NCBI GenBank assembly: GCA_035712365.1
Contig: DASTAW010000019.1
Location: 1-64,000 of the forward strand
From: Terriglobia bacterium
GTDB lineage: Bacteria; Acidobacteriota; Terriglobia; UBA7540
DNA length: 64,000 nucleotides
Reading direction: 5' to 3'
The translations under genes and the position numbers were made by a program. Positions 53,489 through 63,074 of the stretch are shown in pieces. The notes under the pieces were generated by a model, which did no database searches, was not told the DNA's origin, and worked only from the letters and a program-made list of their open reading frames with translations. Positions within the stretch are counted from its first letter, which is position 1; the number at the start of each line of letters is the position of its first letter.

Positions 53489-54864
53489 CGCCGGCGCCGC
53501 CACCAAACTCCCGCACCCGCCAGAATTATGATCAGTGGCAGGCCAAATACACCCAGATAGAGCAATTGCCCCATTTGCCGCTGGTTCATGTTCAACGTCT
53601 GCTGCTCCTGGGTTTTGGGCCGGATGGAAATCAGGCTCTCCTCTGCCGAGAGCCAGTTGACCATGTTCATCACCAGGTCTTTGTTTCCCTGGAACCCGAG
53701 ATAGGCGTTCGCGCCCAGAAGGGACGTTCCGGTCACCACCAGGCGGCCTTCGCCCTTTTTGCCGTCCGGAGCGCTGACGGTGTCCGATACGGCGACAGTG
53801 AGGGGGCCTTTAGCGTCCCCGGGCCGGGGCCGCGAAGAGATCTGTTGCATACTGGGATTGAAACCCTCCACGCCAAAGCTGTCGTCCGATGTCTGGCAGA
53901 GCATTTCTGGCGGCGTGCCATGGGCATCCTTGCTGATTTCCATCGACCGCGACAGAGGGAACAGAGTCGCTGTCCGCTGGAGCGGCTCAACGATGGGATT
54001 AGATCCGTACTTGATGATTAATGGCATGACGGGAGTGGTCCCGAACAGCCTGGCCACCGGATTCAAATCCACCACCAGATCGTCACGAAGCGTCACGCCC
54101 CACCCGGCCAGCAATTTATTCAGGTTGGGCAGCCTGACGCCCGGGTCCAGCATGAACAGAACGCGCCCGCCCCCTTTGATGTAGTTGCTGATGGTCTCGA
54201 TCTCCGGCGGCAGGTAGTCGTGTTTTGGGCCCGCAATCACCAGCACTTCGCAATTTGCAGGGATCTCGTTTTTCTGCAGAAGCGTCAGCGTCTTGACTGA
54301 GTAGCTCTCATCGCTCAGTTCATTCTTCAGGTTCTGGAAGCCGTCGCGGCCGGTATCGCTGATACTGCGCTCGCCGTGTCCGTCCATAAAATAGATGGTC
54401 TTTTCTCCCATCAGAACGCGGATCAGGGCGTTGGTTACTCCTTCTTCATTGGTATTCTGCGCCGGGAAGTGCCGGGCGCCTGAAACCACTTCGATAGTTC
54501 CATAGCTCTGAATGCCATACTGCTTGGCCAGTTCGGGCTGGCGGTCAGGATCGACATAATGCACGGCAACGTGTTTCGACGCGCTCTCGTATTCTCCCAG
54601 CAGATCACGGCGCCGGGAAAACGCTTCCTTTCGGTCAAATGCATAGATCGTAACGTCCTGCCTCAGGCTTTTCAGAAGCTTGATGGTCTGAGGCGACAGG
54701 CTGTATTCCTGGTTGGGAGTCAGGTCCCAGCTCTTGTCGTGAAGGTTCACGAACCAGTTGACCAGCACGATGATCGCGATGCCAATCAGCGTGTAAAGGG
54801 CCAGATTTGCGCCCTGCAGAATCCGCTGCCTGCCTCCTCCTTTCGGTGGTTCTTTTTCCGGCAT
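53485..54864 (-). CDS. GldG-like ABC transporter auxiliary protein
   Basis: A 459-residue protein with membrane helices at about residues 18-38 and 430-452 and a large extracytoplasmic domain between them ('NQEYSLSPQTIKLLKSLRQDV', 'FMDGHGERSI', 'IKGGGRVLFMLDPG'). This is the GldG/ABC-2 auxiliary family. It lies 2 bp after the permease gene and overlaps the DUF4340 gene. Together they resemble the gldA-gldF-gldG cluster, whose exported substrate is not known in Acidobacteriota. Confidence 0.87.
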   Translation of the reverse strand: MPEKEPPKGGGRQRILQGANLALYTLIGIAIIVLVNWFVNLHDKSWDLTPNQEYSLSPQTIKLLKSLRQDVTIYAFDRKEAFSRRRDLLGEYESASKHVAVHYVDPDRQPELAKQYGIQSYGTIEVVSGARHFPAQNTNEEGVTNALIRVLMGEKTIYFMDGHGERSISDTGRDGFQNLKNELSDESYSVKTLTLLQKNEIPANCEVLVIAGPKHDYLPPEIETISNYIKGGGRVLFMLDPGVRLPNLNKLLAGWGVTLRDDLVVDLNPVARLFGTTPVMPLIIKYGSNPIVEPLQRTATLFPLSRSMEISKDAHGTPPEMLCQTSDDSFGVEGFNPSMQQISSRPRPGDAKGPLTVAVSDTVSAPDGKKGEGRLVVTGTSLLGANAYLGFQGNKDLVMNMVNWLSAEESLISIRPKTQEQQTLNMNQRQMGQLLYLGVFGLPLIIILAGAGVWWRRRR

Positions 54865-54866
54865 CG

Positions 54867-55643
54867 TCAGACCCTCCCCTTCAAAGCTTCAACCGAACGC
54901 GCGGTGAGAAATACCCCCAGTACAATCACTGAAAGGTAGTAAACCAGGTCCTTCAAGTCCACTACACCCTTGGCGAAGCCATCAAAGTGCGTGGTTATGG
55001 CCATGTAGGAAAGGACCTTGCTGACCGCCCCGCTCGAATAGGCTGTCACCCAGTTCAAAACGTAAATGAGAAGAAACGCCGCGAAGGACACGACCGCAGC
55101 GATAATCTGGTTCTTGGTAAATGTCGAAATCCACATGCCGAGCGCAAGCAGAGCGGCTCCAAACAGGAAGAGCCCCAGGGCCTGCGCAATCAGGGGCTTG
55201 GCTGATGGATTCCCGTATGCGAACAGCGTGCTGATGTAGATGAATGTAATCAAGATCATGGTGCCAAACAGCGCGAGTGCGCCCAGGAACTTCCCTGCGA
55301 TGATTTGAAAGTCGGTGACCGGAGATGTCAGAAGAAGCTCGATGGTCCCGGAACGCTTTTCCTCGGCGTAGAGCCGCATGGTGATCAACGGAATCACCAG
55401 GAGCAGGACGATCGTCAGAACGCCCTGGAACAGGGGCCGAATAACGTAATCATTAATGGTCATGTTCGGCGCGCCCATGCCGCCCATCGCCTGCATACGG
55501 AAGGTCTGTACCACGTAGGTGGCGGCAAAGCTGTAAAAGAAGAAGCCACAGAGCACCGCGTAGACGGCCATCACCAGATAGGCAATCGGTGAATGAAAAT
55601 AAGCGCGGAGTTCCTTGCCCGCCACTGCCATTATGTTACGCAT
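54867..55643 (-). CDS. ABC transporter permease (GldF-like)
   Basis: A 258-residue ABC-2 type permease with six predicted membrane segments. Family motifs include 'AGKELRAYFHSPIAYLVMAVYAVLCG', 'MRLYAEEKRSGTIELLLTSPVTD' and 'GKFLGALALF'. Coupled to the ATPase gene upstream (85-bp gap) and the GldG-like gene downstream (2 bp). Confidence 0.9.
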   Translation of the reverse strand: MRNIMAVAGKELRAYFHSPIAYLVMAVYAVLCGFFFYSFAATYVVQTFRMQAMGGMGAPNMTINDYVIRPLFQGVLTIVLLLVIPLITMRLYAEEKRSGTIELLLTSPVTDFQIIAGKFLGALALFGTMILITFIYISTLFAYGNPSAKPLIAQALGLFLFGAALLALGMWISTFTKNQIIAAVVSFAAFLLIYVLNWVTAYSSGAVSKVLSYMAITTHFDGFAKGVVDLKDLVYYLSVIVLGVFLTARSVEALKGRV

Positions 55644-55727
55644 TTCAATTTCCCCCTCAGGTCGTTGGCTGTTTCAAGTTGCTGCCGGGCCCCTCATCGA
55701 ACGCGGACTTCGGCGTCAGTTGATCAG

Positions 55728-56735
55728 TTATGCTTCTCCTGCTTCCTTTTCCGGCTGCTGAACTTCGCCAGGCTTGGCTTCTGACTCCTGCACTTCTTCT
55801 CCCAGGTCGCGCCGGGTAAGTTTCAGGAAGATATCTTCCAGGCTCATTCCGCCGGTCTTGAGCTCAAACAAGCCCCATCCCGATTCAACGACGGCGCGGG
55901 CGAGATCCGACCTTACCTCGTGGTTCTTTTCGGTGTGGACCTCCAACGTCACGCGCGCACCGGAAGTCTCGACCGGCTCAACCAGGTTCACTCCAGGCAG
56001 AGTCTGCAGCTTGCCCATGATCTCCGGCGCGGGTCCTTCCACGGTTACAAGGACCGATCCGTACCCTTGCAGACGGGCCGTGAGTTCATCCGGAGCGCCC
56101 ATCGCCACCACGGCGCCCTTGCTGATCACCACCACGCGTTGGCAGGTCTTTGAAACTTCCGGCAGGATGTGCGTGCTCAGAATCACCGTGTGCTGTCCGG
56201 CCAAACCTTTGATCAGTTCGCGCGTCTCGATAATCTGCTTGGGGTCCAGACCTGCCGTCGGTTCGTCGAGAATCAGAATGTCAGGATTGTGAATCAGGGC
56301 CTGGGCCAGTCCGACGCGCTGACGATAACCTTTGGAGAGTTTGCCGATCTGGCGGTCCTGCACATCGGCTATAGCACACTTCTCATTGACCTCTCCAACC
56401 CTCTTCTTCAGTTCGGCGCGTGGCAGGCCTTTGATGCGTCCCACGAACGCGAGGTATTCATTTACCGTCATGTCGGTATAGACGGGGGGATTTTCCGGGA
56501 GATAGCCGATGTGCCTCTTGGCCTCCAGCGGCGACTCGACCACGTCGATGCCCGCCACTCGCACGCGTCCCGCGCTGGGTGAAAGGAAACCCGTGATAAT
56601 GCGCATCGTCGTGGTCTTTCCCGCGCCGTTTGGACCCAGGAAGCCAAGGATCTCACCTTTCTGCACCTGGAAGCTGACGTCAGAAACCGCCAGCGTCGGA
56701 CCATACCGCTTTGTCAGATTCTCAACTTCAATCAT
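55728..56735 (-). CDS. ABC transporter ATP-binding protein (GldA-like)
   Basis: A 335-residue ABC-2 ATPase. Walker A 'GFLGPNGAGKTTTMR', signature 'LSKGYRQRVGLAQALIH', Walker B 'ILILDEPTAGLDPKQ', H-loop 'LSTHILPEV'. A C-terminal extension of about 100 residues ends in an acidic, low-complexity tail (EEVQESEAKPGEVQQPEKEA). First gene of the four-gene cluster gldA/gldF/gldG-like plus DUF4340. Confidence 0.93.
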   Translation of the reverse strand: MIEVENLTKRYGPTLAVSDVSFQVQKGEILGFLGPNGAGKTTTMRIITGFLSPSAGRVRVAGIDVVESPLEAKRHIGYLPENPPVYTDMTVNEYLAFVGRIKGLPRAELKKRVGEVNEKCAIADVQDRQIGKLSKGYRQRVGLAQALIHNPDILILDEPTAGLDPKQIIETRELIKGLAGQHTVILSTHILPEVSKTCQRVVVISKGAVVAMGAPDELTARLQGYGSVLVTVEGPAPEIMGKLQTLPGVNLVEPVETSGARVTLEVHTEKNHEVRSDLARAVVESGWGLFELKTGGMSLEDIFLKLTRRDLGEEVQESEAKPGEVQQPEKEAGEA

Positions 56736-56945
56736 ACGAATACATCCTCAATCCCTGAGTGGAGTGGCCTGCATTGGTCTTGAAATTTGCCCTTGACAGA
56801 CAAACCCGCGAACGCAGGTTCAACTAATAAGGATTACCAAAAAACAACAAAGGTTGCCAACCACTTTCTTTTGTGTTTACCTGAAAATGGTTTTTAACCG
56901 ACTCTCATTTTAACAGCGGACAAGCATCTCACCGCGGAGGAGACC

Positions 56946-57701
56946 ATGGTTCTTAAAGGTCAAGTCGCACTCATCACCGGCGCATCGAGCGGCATCGGCT
57001 ATGCCACCGCCGTGGCAATGGCGCGCGAGGGCGCCCGCGTTGGAGTGAATTATCATAAGAACAAGGCCGGTGCCGAAAAGGCCGTGGCTGAAATCAGCAA
57101 GGCGGGCGGCGAGGCCCAAGCGATCCTCGCCGACGTCACATCAGCGGACGAGGTAGAGGCAATGGTGGAAAGCGTCCGCAGTCGCTGGGGGCGCATCGAC
57201 ATTCTGGTGAACAATGCCGGCGACCTTCTGGGCCGGCACATGCTCTCCGACATGACGGAGGATTACTGGGAGCAGATCATGGATCTGAACCTGAAGAGCG
57301 TATTCCTCTGCGTGAAAGAGGTGTGGGAAGAAATGGCTGACCGGAAGAGCGGGTCGATCATCAACGTCACCTCCATCGCCGGGCGCAATGGCGGGGGGCC
57401 GGGTTCCGGAGCCTATGCCTCGGCAAAAGGCGGCATGATCACTTACACCAAGGGCCTGGCCAAGGAACTGGCCCCCCAGGGCGTCCGGGTGAACGGCGTT
57501 GCGCCAGGGGTTATCGCCACGCCTTATCACGAACGGTACAGCCCTCCCGAAATCTTCCAGAAGTTTGTCGCTACCATCCCGCTTGGCCGTGCCGGAACAT
57601 CAGACGAAGTTGCCAGCGTGATTGTCTTTCTGGCTTCCCCTGCCGCCAGCTACATCGTGGGGGAAACCATCGAAGTAAACGGCGGGATGCTGATGGATTG
57701 A
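56946..57701 (+). CDS. Short-chain dehydrogenase/reductase (FabG-like)
   Basis: A 251-residue classical SDR. NAD(P)-binding 'TGASSGIG' at about residues 11-18, 'NNAGD', catalytic Ser in 'NVTSIAGRNGG' and 'YASAKGG' with the Tyr-x-x-x-Lys pair. The C-terminus 'YIVGETIEVNGGMLMD' is typical of 3-oxoacyl-ACP reductase and glucose dehydrogenase-like members. Substrate not assignable. GGAGGAGACC stands before ATG 56946. Confidence 0.92.
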   Translation: MVLKGQVALITGASSGIGYATAVAMAREGARVGVNYHKNKAGAEKAVAEISKAGGEAQAILADVTSADEVEAMVESVRSRWGRIDILVNNAGDLLGRHMLSDMTEDYWEQIMDLNLKSVFLCVKEVWEEMADRKSGSIINVTSIAGRNGGGPGSGAYASAKGGMITYTKGLAKELAPQGVRVNGVAPGVIATPYHERYSPPEIFQKFVATIPLGRAGTSDEVASVIVFLASPAASYIVGETIEVNGGMLMD

Positions 57702-57708
57702 GCAAGGG

Positions 57709-58422
57709 TCAGGGCAGCGCCCGAAGGTAATTGTCAATTCCAGCCAGAACTGTACGCATCATCTCACGGGTGAGTTTGCCGGTCTGTGTATTCTGCTGGC
57801 TGGGGTGATAGGAAGCAAAGAGCCGGGGAAGGCCGCCCGGCAACTGATAGCTGGCTCCGTGCGCGAACGGCATCGTCGAACGCGGAGGTAAAGACACCTG
57901 CTCACCGATCACGCTGAGATACCGGTCAAAAGCAATCCGGCCAAGCGCCAGGACAGCGCGCACCCGGCGCAGCAGTTCAAGCTCGCTTTTCAGGTAGGGC
58001 TGGCAATTCCTCAGTTCCTGCGGCAGCGGTTTGTTTGCCGGCGGGGCGCACCGCAGTGCCGCCGTGATGTAACAGCGGCGGAGCCGGAGCCCGTCTTCGC
58101 GGTTCTGGGAATTTGGCTGGCTGGCAAAATCCGCCTCATAAAGGGCGCGGAAGAGGAAATCGCCCGAGCGGTCGCCGGTGAACATTCGCCCAGTGCGGTT
58201 GGCCCCGTGCGCGGCAGGCGCGAGCCCCACGATCAGCAGTTCCGCGTTTGGATCACCAAAACCCGGCACAGGCTTTCCCCAGTAATCCCAATCACAGAAC
58301 ATCCGGCGTTTGTCCCGCGCCACTTTTTCGCGGTATTCCACCAGGCGCGGGCAGCGCGTACACCGGATGATCTGGCGCTGAAGGTTTTCCAGGTTGAGAT
58401 GGGACGACAAGGATTCAGCCAT
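57709..58422 (-). CDS. Uracil-DNA glycosylase, family 5 (UdgB-type)
   Basis: A 237-residue DNA repair enzyme removing uracil and other deaminated bases. The family 5 motif 'LLIVGLAPAAHGANRTGRMFTGDRSGDFL' has Ala where family 4 has an acidic residue, and the N-terminal 'CTRCPRLVEYREK' plus later cysteines form the Fe-S cluster site. 'SYHPSQQNTQTGKLT' is the C-terminal active-site motif. ATG 58422 is chosen. It converges with the SDR gene. Confidence 0.92.
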   Translation of the reverse strand: MAESLSSHLNLENLQRQIIRCTRCPRLVEYREKVARDKRRMFCDWDYWGKPVPGFGDPNAELLIVGLAPAAHGANRTGRMFTGDRSGDFLFRALYEADFASQPNSQNREDGLRLRRCYITAALRCAPPANKPLPQELRNCQPYLKSELELLRRVRAVLALGRIAFDRYLSVIGEQVSLPPRSTMPFAHGASYQLPGGLPRLFASYHPSQQNTQTGKLTREMMRTVLAGIDNYLRALP

Positions 58423-58532
58423 TATCAACTTCTCAGCAACACCGTAAAGAAGGCGCCGGCGTCAACCGGAAATAGGCCCCCTATCAGAGCACGCTAGCAG
58501 GTCCGAGAGGAGCGGCCCGCAGTATTATTCCC

Positions 58533-58943
58533 TCAGTGTTTGGCCAAGGCAAGAATCGCCTCCCACTGCTTCTCGGAGAGCGGCATCACCGAAAGGCGTG
58601 GCAGCCGGACCAGATCAAAATCTCTCAATCCAGGCTGTTTTTTGATTTCATCCAAGCCGACCGGCCGCGGGACGGTTCCGCGCGCGGCAATCTCTACGAC
58701 CATCAGCCGGGCATCCTTGCTCTTCGGATCGGCGTAAGGGTCGCTCAATACTTTGGCCAGACCTACTATGGCCCGCTCAGAGCCCGAGTGGTAGATCATC
58801 ACCTCGTCGCCCCGGCGAACGTTTCGCAGGTTTTTGAGGGCGAGATTGTTGGATACGCCATCCCACACAGTTTGCCTGTCGCGCGCGAGATCCTGGTATG
58901 AGTAGTGTTCCGGGTCGGACTTAAACAGCCATTTGCCAGCCAT
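58533..58943 (-). CDS. EVE domain protein
   Basis: A 136-residue protein made of one EVE/PUA-like domain: 'WLFKSDPEHYSYQDLARD', 'WDGVSNNLALKNLR', 'GDEVMIYHSGSERAIVGLAKV', 'LVRLPRLSVMPLSEKQWEAI'. EVE domains bind modified bases in nucleic acids. AAAGGAG eight bases upstream fixes ATG 58943 instead of the longer frame. Confidence 0.92.
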   Translation of the reverse strand: MAGKWLFKSDPEHYSYQDLARDRQTVWDGVSNNLALKNLRNVRRGDEVMIYHSGSERAIVGLAKVLSDPYADPKSKDARLMVVEIAARGTVPRPVGLDEIKKQPGLRDFDLVRLPRLSVMPLSEKQWEAILALAKH

Positions 58944-59102
58944 TGGTTTCTCCTTTGAGCACCGGCTCGGCTGCTCGCCTAAGTCTTTGGGAATGCGGTA
59001 CCTTCCCGACATTGCCGCTCGACGCTACGCTCGGCTCCCTTTGAAACTTTTCCCCTCCGCCCGCATCTATTAAGTAGCTTACTTTGGAGGAGACAAGATT
59101 AC

Positions 59103-59438
59103 ATGGGAAACATTCAGCATGTGGATAACGAGCAATGGAAAGCACTTGAGAAAGACCCTAAGCCGACGTTCGTGGATTTCTGGGCCACCTGGTGCGCGCC
59201 TTGCCGTGCAATGGAGTCCGCCTTTGAAAAGTTGGCGGAGAACTATTCCGGCCAGTTCAACTTTGCCAAGGTGAACGTAGACGAGGTTCCTGAGCTCGCT
59301 GCTAAGTTTGGGATCCGTTCCGTTCCCACGCTCATCCTCGTGAAGGATGGAAAGGTTGCGGAACAGTTGACCGGCGCCCGGCCCTATGGCGAATTGGCCA
59401 AGGTCCTTGATGCCCACTCAACAGTTGTCGCCAAATAG
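59103..59438 (+). CDS. trxA: Thioredoxin
   Basis: A 111-residue cytoplasmic thioredoxin with 'FVDFWATWCAPCRAME' (active site WCAPC), cis-Pro motif 'IRSVPTLILVKDGK' and no signal. GGAGGAGAC precedes ATG 59103. It is a canonical Cys form, a useful contrast to the TGA-containing thioredoxin-like gene at 49165-49662. Confidence 0.95.
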   Translation: MGNIQHVDNEQWKALEKDPKPTFVDFWATWCAPCRAMESAFEKLAENYSGQFNFAKVNVDEVPELAAKFGIRSVPTLILVKDGKVAEQLTGARPYGELAKVLDAHSTVVAK

Positions 59439-59460
59439 CGCCGTTCGCTAAACCAGCCAG

Positions 59461-59481
59461 GCGTCCGGTCAACACGGACGC
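59461..59481. repeat. Hairpin in the convergent trxA / 59529 gene gap
   Basis: GCGTCCG and CGGACGC flank a 7-nt loop (GTCAACA). It has no T-tract on either side; possibly a shared transcript-end structure for the two converging genes. Confidence 0.4.
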
Positions 59482-59528
59482 TGCGGCCTAGGTAGCTTGG
59501 ACCTATAGTCCCCTCAGGGCCCCAACTC

Positions 59529-60575
59529 TTAGCTGGGCCGAGCCGTCAGCACGTTCGGAGTGTTCAGCAAGAACCCCTTCGGCGCGCTGATGTACCCGCT
59601 GACTGTATCCTTGTCCAACTTGTTCACCACCAACTCCAGTGCAGTGGGAGCTCCTTGAACATAGAAATAGACGGGCGCGTCCAGTGCCTGGTCTTTGCGT
59701 TGGGTGCGTTTGTCGTCGAAAAAGAGATCGATCGTGTAAAGGTTCTGCTTCCGATTGGTCTTCAGCAGTTCGATCATGACGCTCCCGATCTTCTTGCGAT
59801 CGTGCCGCCGCTGGAGGTTGAATTCAAAGTAGTCACGGTCGGTCCGATGCGCGAGCGCCACCAGTTCGTCGTGTGTCCGGGCAATCGCGCCGGAGAGTTC
59901 CCCTTTGGCGCCTGCTAGTGCGTCTTTGGTGGCGTCAAGGTCCTTCTTATTGCCCGCGATGTCACCCGAAAGGCTCCCGAACTTGTTGTTGGCATCTGAC
60001 TGGAACCTGTTAAGGTCCTGCGAGCTGGCCTTCTGCCCAATCGCCGTGTTCAGTTGATCGACGGCCGCGCGCTGTTGTTTCTGGATCGTTGCAGTCAACT
60101 GGCGGGCCCGCGACAGTTCCTGCTGGGTCATACCAAGCTTCTCGCTGGTGACGTCAAATTGCCCCTTCAACTGCGCGTAGCGATCGTCGCTCGCGTCCAT
60201 CCGTGTCCTCAGCAAGGTTAGCTGGTTTGCGTCGTTTTCCAGAGCTTTGCCAAACTGTGACCGCTGACTCAGCGCCAGGTAAAGGTTCACCCCGGCAAGT
60301 ACCAGCAGAAGGACGAGCAACCCGATCAGCAGCTTGCTCGTTCCCCGGGCCTCTTGCGGTACCGGCAACGGCGCCGGCGGTGGCGCCTGAACGTAAATGT
60401 ATTGAGGCTGTCCGGCCGGCGGAGGCTGGCCTGGGCCCGAAGAACCCTGAGAGGTCCCCTGCGCGGGGCCAACCGGCGGCGCCGGTTGCTGACTGGGATC
60501 GCTTCTGGACGCGTGGGGTTCGTTAAACCCAAACATGGCATGACCAATGTCGCGTTTGTCTTCCTTGTCCGGCAT
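59529..60575 (-). CDS. Membrane protein with Pro-rich cytoplasmic head and coiled coil
   Basis: A 348-residue protein I do not recognise. Residues about 20-75 are Pro/Gln/Ser-rich, about 82-105 form one membrane helix (KLLIGLLVLLLVLAGVNLYLAL), about 110-240 are predicted coiled coil rich in Gln/Asp/Leu, and about 245-348 form a beta-rich domain ('TDRDYFEFNLQRRHDRKKIG', 'YTIDLFFDDKRTQRKDQAL'). A transport or envelope-linked role is possible but unproven. It ends just before the convergent trxA gap. Confidence 0.75.
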   Translation of the reverse strand: MPDKEDKRDIGHAMFGFNEPHASRSDPSQQPAPPVGPAQGTSQGSSGPGQPPPAGQPQYIYVQAPPPAPLPVPQEARGTSKLLIGLLVLLLVLAGVNLYLALSQRSQFGKALENDANQLTLLRTRMDASDDRYAQLKGQFDVTSEKLGMTQQELSRARQLTATIQKQQRAAVDQLNTAIGQKASSQDLNRFQSDANNKFGSLSGDIAGNKKDLDATKDALAGAKGELSGAIARTHDELVALAHRTDRDYFEFNLQRRHDRKKIGSVMIELLKTNRKQNLYTIDLFFDDKRTQRKDQALDAPVYFYVQGAPTALELVVNKLDKDTVSGYISAPKGFLLNTPNVLTARPS

Positions 60576-60850
60576 AATCTAGTCTCCTCTTCACCATCTA
60601 ATGGTTCGCCTGGGGGCTTGATCTTCAATGCATGCGCGACCGGCATCCCGCCCCTCAGCGCCTGAGACGTCAGCCGTGCCAGCCCGGTTACATCGTGGGT
60701 CCGGGCCAAGACGGCCGTTAAGGCTAGTATTACCTTGAATTAACTTTTAGGCAAGAATCAGGCGGAAGTTGCCGGGTCCAACCACAAGTACCAAATTGAA
60801 GGGGTGACTTGCCTCTCTTTTTTCAACCTTCAGACTTCACACTTCATCCT

Positions 60851-61702
60851 TCAGTAATATCCCGGGCCCACCAGGCGCTCGATGCGCTTCTTGATAGGCG
60901 GGTGAGTGGAAAAGAGGTTGGAAAACATCTCGCGTCCGGTCAGCGGAGCGCAGATAAACATGTGCGCCATGGACGGTGAAACCCGCATGGGTACGCGCTT
61001 TGACCACTCGTCGATTTTTCTCAGCGCCCGCGCCAGCCCCTGAGGATTGCCTGTGATGTGCGCGCCGGTGGCATCCGCTTCATACTCACGGGAGCGCGAA
61101 ATCGCCAGTTGAATGAGGACCGCTGCAAGGGGCGCCAGGATCATCATCGCGAGCGCCGAAAGCGCGCCGCCTTCGCGGTCATTCCCACCGCCCCCGAAGC
61201 CGAACATCTCTCCCCAGAAAACCATCCTGGCGATAAAAGTGATGGCGCCGGCCAGCGTGGCGACGACGGCGCTGGTGAGAATGTCGCGGTTGCGCACATG
61301 GCCCAATTCGTGCGCAAGCACTCCCTCAATCTCCTCGTCATCGCACAGCTCCAGAATGCCGCGCGTCACAGCCACCGAAGCATGGTTGGGGTTGCGCCCC
61401 GTCGCAAACGCGTTGGGTGAATCGGTGGGAATCATATAGATCTTGGGCACGGGTATGCTCGCCTTGCCTGCCAGACGCTCGACAATCTGGTAGATGCGTG
61501 GACTTTCCTCGCGCGAAATGGGCTGCGCTCCCGACATGGAAAGGGCGATCTTGTCCGAGAAGAAATAGCTGCCAAAATTCATCACTGCTGCCAGCACCAG
61601 GGCGAGAATCATGCCGTTCTGTCCACCCACGAGCAGCCCGATCACCAGGAGAACGCCGGTCAGAAGCCCCAGCAATGCCGTTGTCTTAAGGTTGTTCCAC
61701 AT
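60851..61702 (-). CDS. htpX: Membrane zinc metalloprotease HtpX
   Basis: A 283-residue M48 peptidase. Two N-terminal membrane segments (about 5-45), the zinc motif HELGH in 'VLAHELGHVRNRDI', two further membrane segments (about 145-200) and the third ligand in 'REYEADATGA'. It degrades misfolded membrane proteins. Start choice: ATG 61702 agrees with family N-termini (MWNNLKTT), but TTG 61720 has a far better ribosome-binding site (GGAGGGAGGG), so six extra residues are possible. Confidence 0.95.
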   Translation of the reverse strand: MWNNLKTTALLGLLTGVLLVIGLLVGGQNGMILALVLAAVMNFGSYFFSDKIALSMSGAQPISREESPRIYQIVERLAGKASIPVPKIYMIPTDSPNAFATGRNPNHASVAVTRGILELCDDEEIEGVLAHELGHVRNRDILTSAVVATLAGAITFIARMVFWGEMFGFGGGGNDREGGALSALAMMILAPLAAVLIQLAISRSREYEADATGAHITGNPQGLARALRKIDEWSKRVPMRVSPSMAHMFICAPLTGREMFSNLFSTHPPIKKRIERLVGPGYY

Positions 61703-61795
61703 AACATTTGAGGTGGGCAAGACGCCCTCCCTCCCCCTTACTTCTTAGATGCCAGTTGCATTCCCGCCGTTCCATCGGCGGAGGCATCTCAGGCC

Positions 61796-62257
61796 CTATT
61801 CGCCCCTGCTGACAGGATATCCCTTCGCTGCCCAATCTTTGCCAAAATTATCCCGAATGTGCACCACCTTGACGTTCGTGAAGCCCATTCTCTGCAGGGC
61901 CTCAAACGCCGGACGAATGTTCGGGCATTTCTCCCACGGGCAGCACCCGCAGTAAAGAACGATCGCCCGCCTCGGTGGAACGCCCTCAACGCAGGTCTTC
62001 AGCCGTGTGATGCCCTCAGCATTGCGTCCCGGACCGCAGTATTTCGATCCCGGAATATGTCCCTGCCCGTAAAGCCGCTCAAAGCCCACTTGCAACAGCA
62101 GCGGCTTGGCGGCGGAACTCTGAAGTTCGCGGGCCAGACCGGCTGGTTGGATCACCTGTTGCTGGCTCCAGGGATTGGTGGCGGAAAAGGCGCATGCGCT
62201 CAAAGCCAGACAGACGGCACAAGTCGCAATGGCAGTAGATAAAAGAGTTTTCCTCAC
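61796..62257 (-). CDS. Exported rhodanese-like protein with Cys-rich loop
   Basis: A 153-residue protein with a signal that may carry a lipobox-like Cys ('LALSACAF'). The rhodanese-like fold ends in 'GFTNVKVVHIRDNFGKDWAAKGYPV'. The active-site loop is unusual: 'AIVLYCGCCPWEKCPNIRP' contains four cysteines within nine residues, unlike the single Cys of typical sulfurtransferases, which suggests metal or sulfane-sulfur binding. The gene is intact and uses Cys codons throughout. Confidence 0.82.
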   Translation of the reverse strand: MRKTLLSTAIATCAVCLALSACAFSATNPWSQQQVIQPAGLARELQSSAAKPLLLQVGFERLYGQGHIPGSKYCGPGRNAEGITRLKTCVEGVPPRRAIVLYCGCCPWEKCPNIRPAFEALQRMGFTNVKVVHIRDNFGKDWAAKGYPVSRGE

Positions 62258-62415
62258 GAATACGATACTACCACGTAGCCGAGACCCCCCGCAGCATGGC
62301 GAGCTAAATCCCGCCAGACTCCAGGGCCCTTGGCGAATCCCACAGAATGCGGAAAAGCCCCTCGGAACCGGGGTGGTATAATTTTCGAAGGTGAGCGCCG
62401 TTAGGACCCTACCCT

Positions 62416-63003
62416 ATGAAATCGCTTGAGGAATATCTCAGCCTGGCAGCTCGCGACCACGGCCATATGTGCCCCGGGCAGGTCCTGGGCGTGCGAATGG
62501 CCATGCTGGGTCTCAAGCAACTGGGAATCGAGGACCCGATCGCGCACCGCAAACGCCTGCTGACATTTGTTGAAATCGACCGTTGCGCAACCGACGCCGT
62601 CAGCCTGGTGACAGGGTGCCGCCTGGGGAAGCGGTCGCTGAAATACCTCGACTACGGAAAAGTTGCGGCCACTTTTGTCGATCTCGAAACGGAGCGAGCG
62701 GTGCGGATCGTGGCGCGCGAGGATGCTCGTGAAAAAGCCAAAATGTTCGGAGGAAATCCTGCTGATCCTCACCGCCAGCAGCTCGAGGCCTATAAGGTGA
62801 TGGACGAAGCCGAGCTTTTCACCGTGCAGCGAGTTCGAGTAAAACTTCGCCCGGAGGATCTGCCCGGACGCCCGCGTAGGCGCGTCAACTGCGACCGGTG
62901 CGGCGAGGGCATCAATGACGGACGCGAGAGCCGGGTGGATGACCGCGTGCTCTGCCGGAACTGCGCCGGTGAAAGCTATTATGAAGTGCTCGACGGCCGC
63001 TAG
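62416..63003 (+). CDS. FmdE family protein with C-terminal zinc ribbon
   Basis: A 195-residue protein. Residues about 8-140 match FmdE ('ARDHGHMCPGQVLGVRMAMLG', 'EIDRCATDAVSLVTGCRLG'), a family first seen beside formylmethanofuran dehydrogenase and linked to molybdenum/tungsten enzymes. Residues about 158-187 form a four-Cys zinc ribbon ('CDRCGEGIND', 'CRNCAGESYY'). No Fmd subunits lie nearby; a metal-handling role tied to molybdenum cofactor use (a MoaD-MoaE fusion lies at 35.7 kb) is only a possibility. Confidence 0.88.
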   Translation: MKSLEEYLSLAARDHGHMCPGQVLGVRMAMLGLKQLGIEDPIAHRKRLLTFVEIDRCATDAVSLVTGCRLGKRSLKYLDYGKVAATFVDLETERAVRIVAREDAREKAKMFGGNPADPHRQQLEAYKVMDEAELFTVQRVRVKLRPEDLPGRPRRRVNCDRCGEGINDGRESRVDDRVLCRNCAGESYYEVLDGR

Positions 63004-63074
63004 GTTGTTGGACGCGCCTTGCCGGAATCGAACCAAGTATGGGCAATCGCCTACAACCCATCAGACCTAAACGG

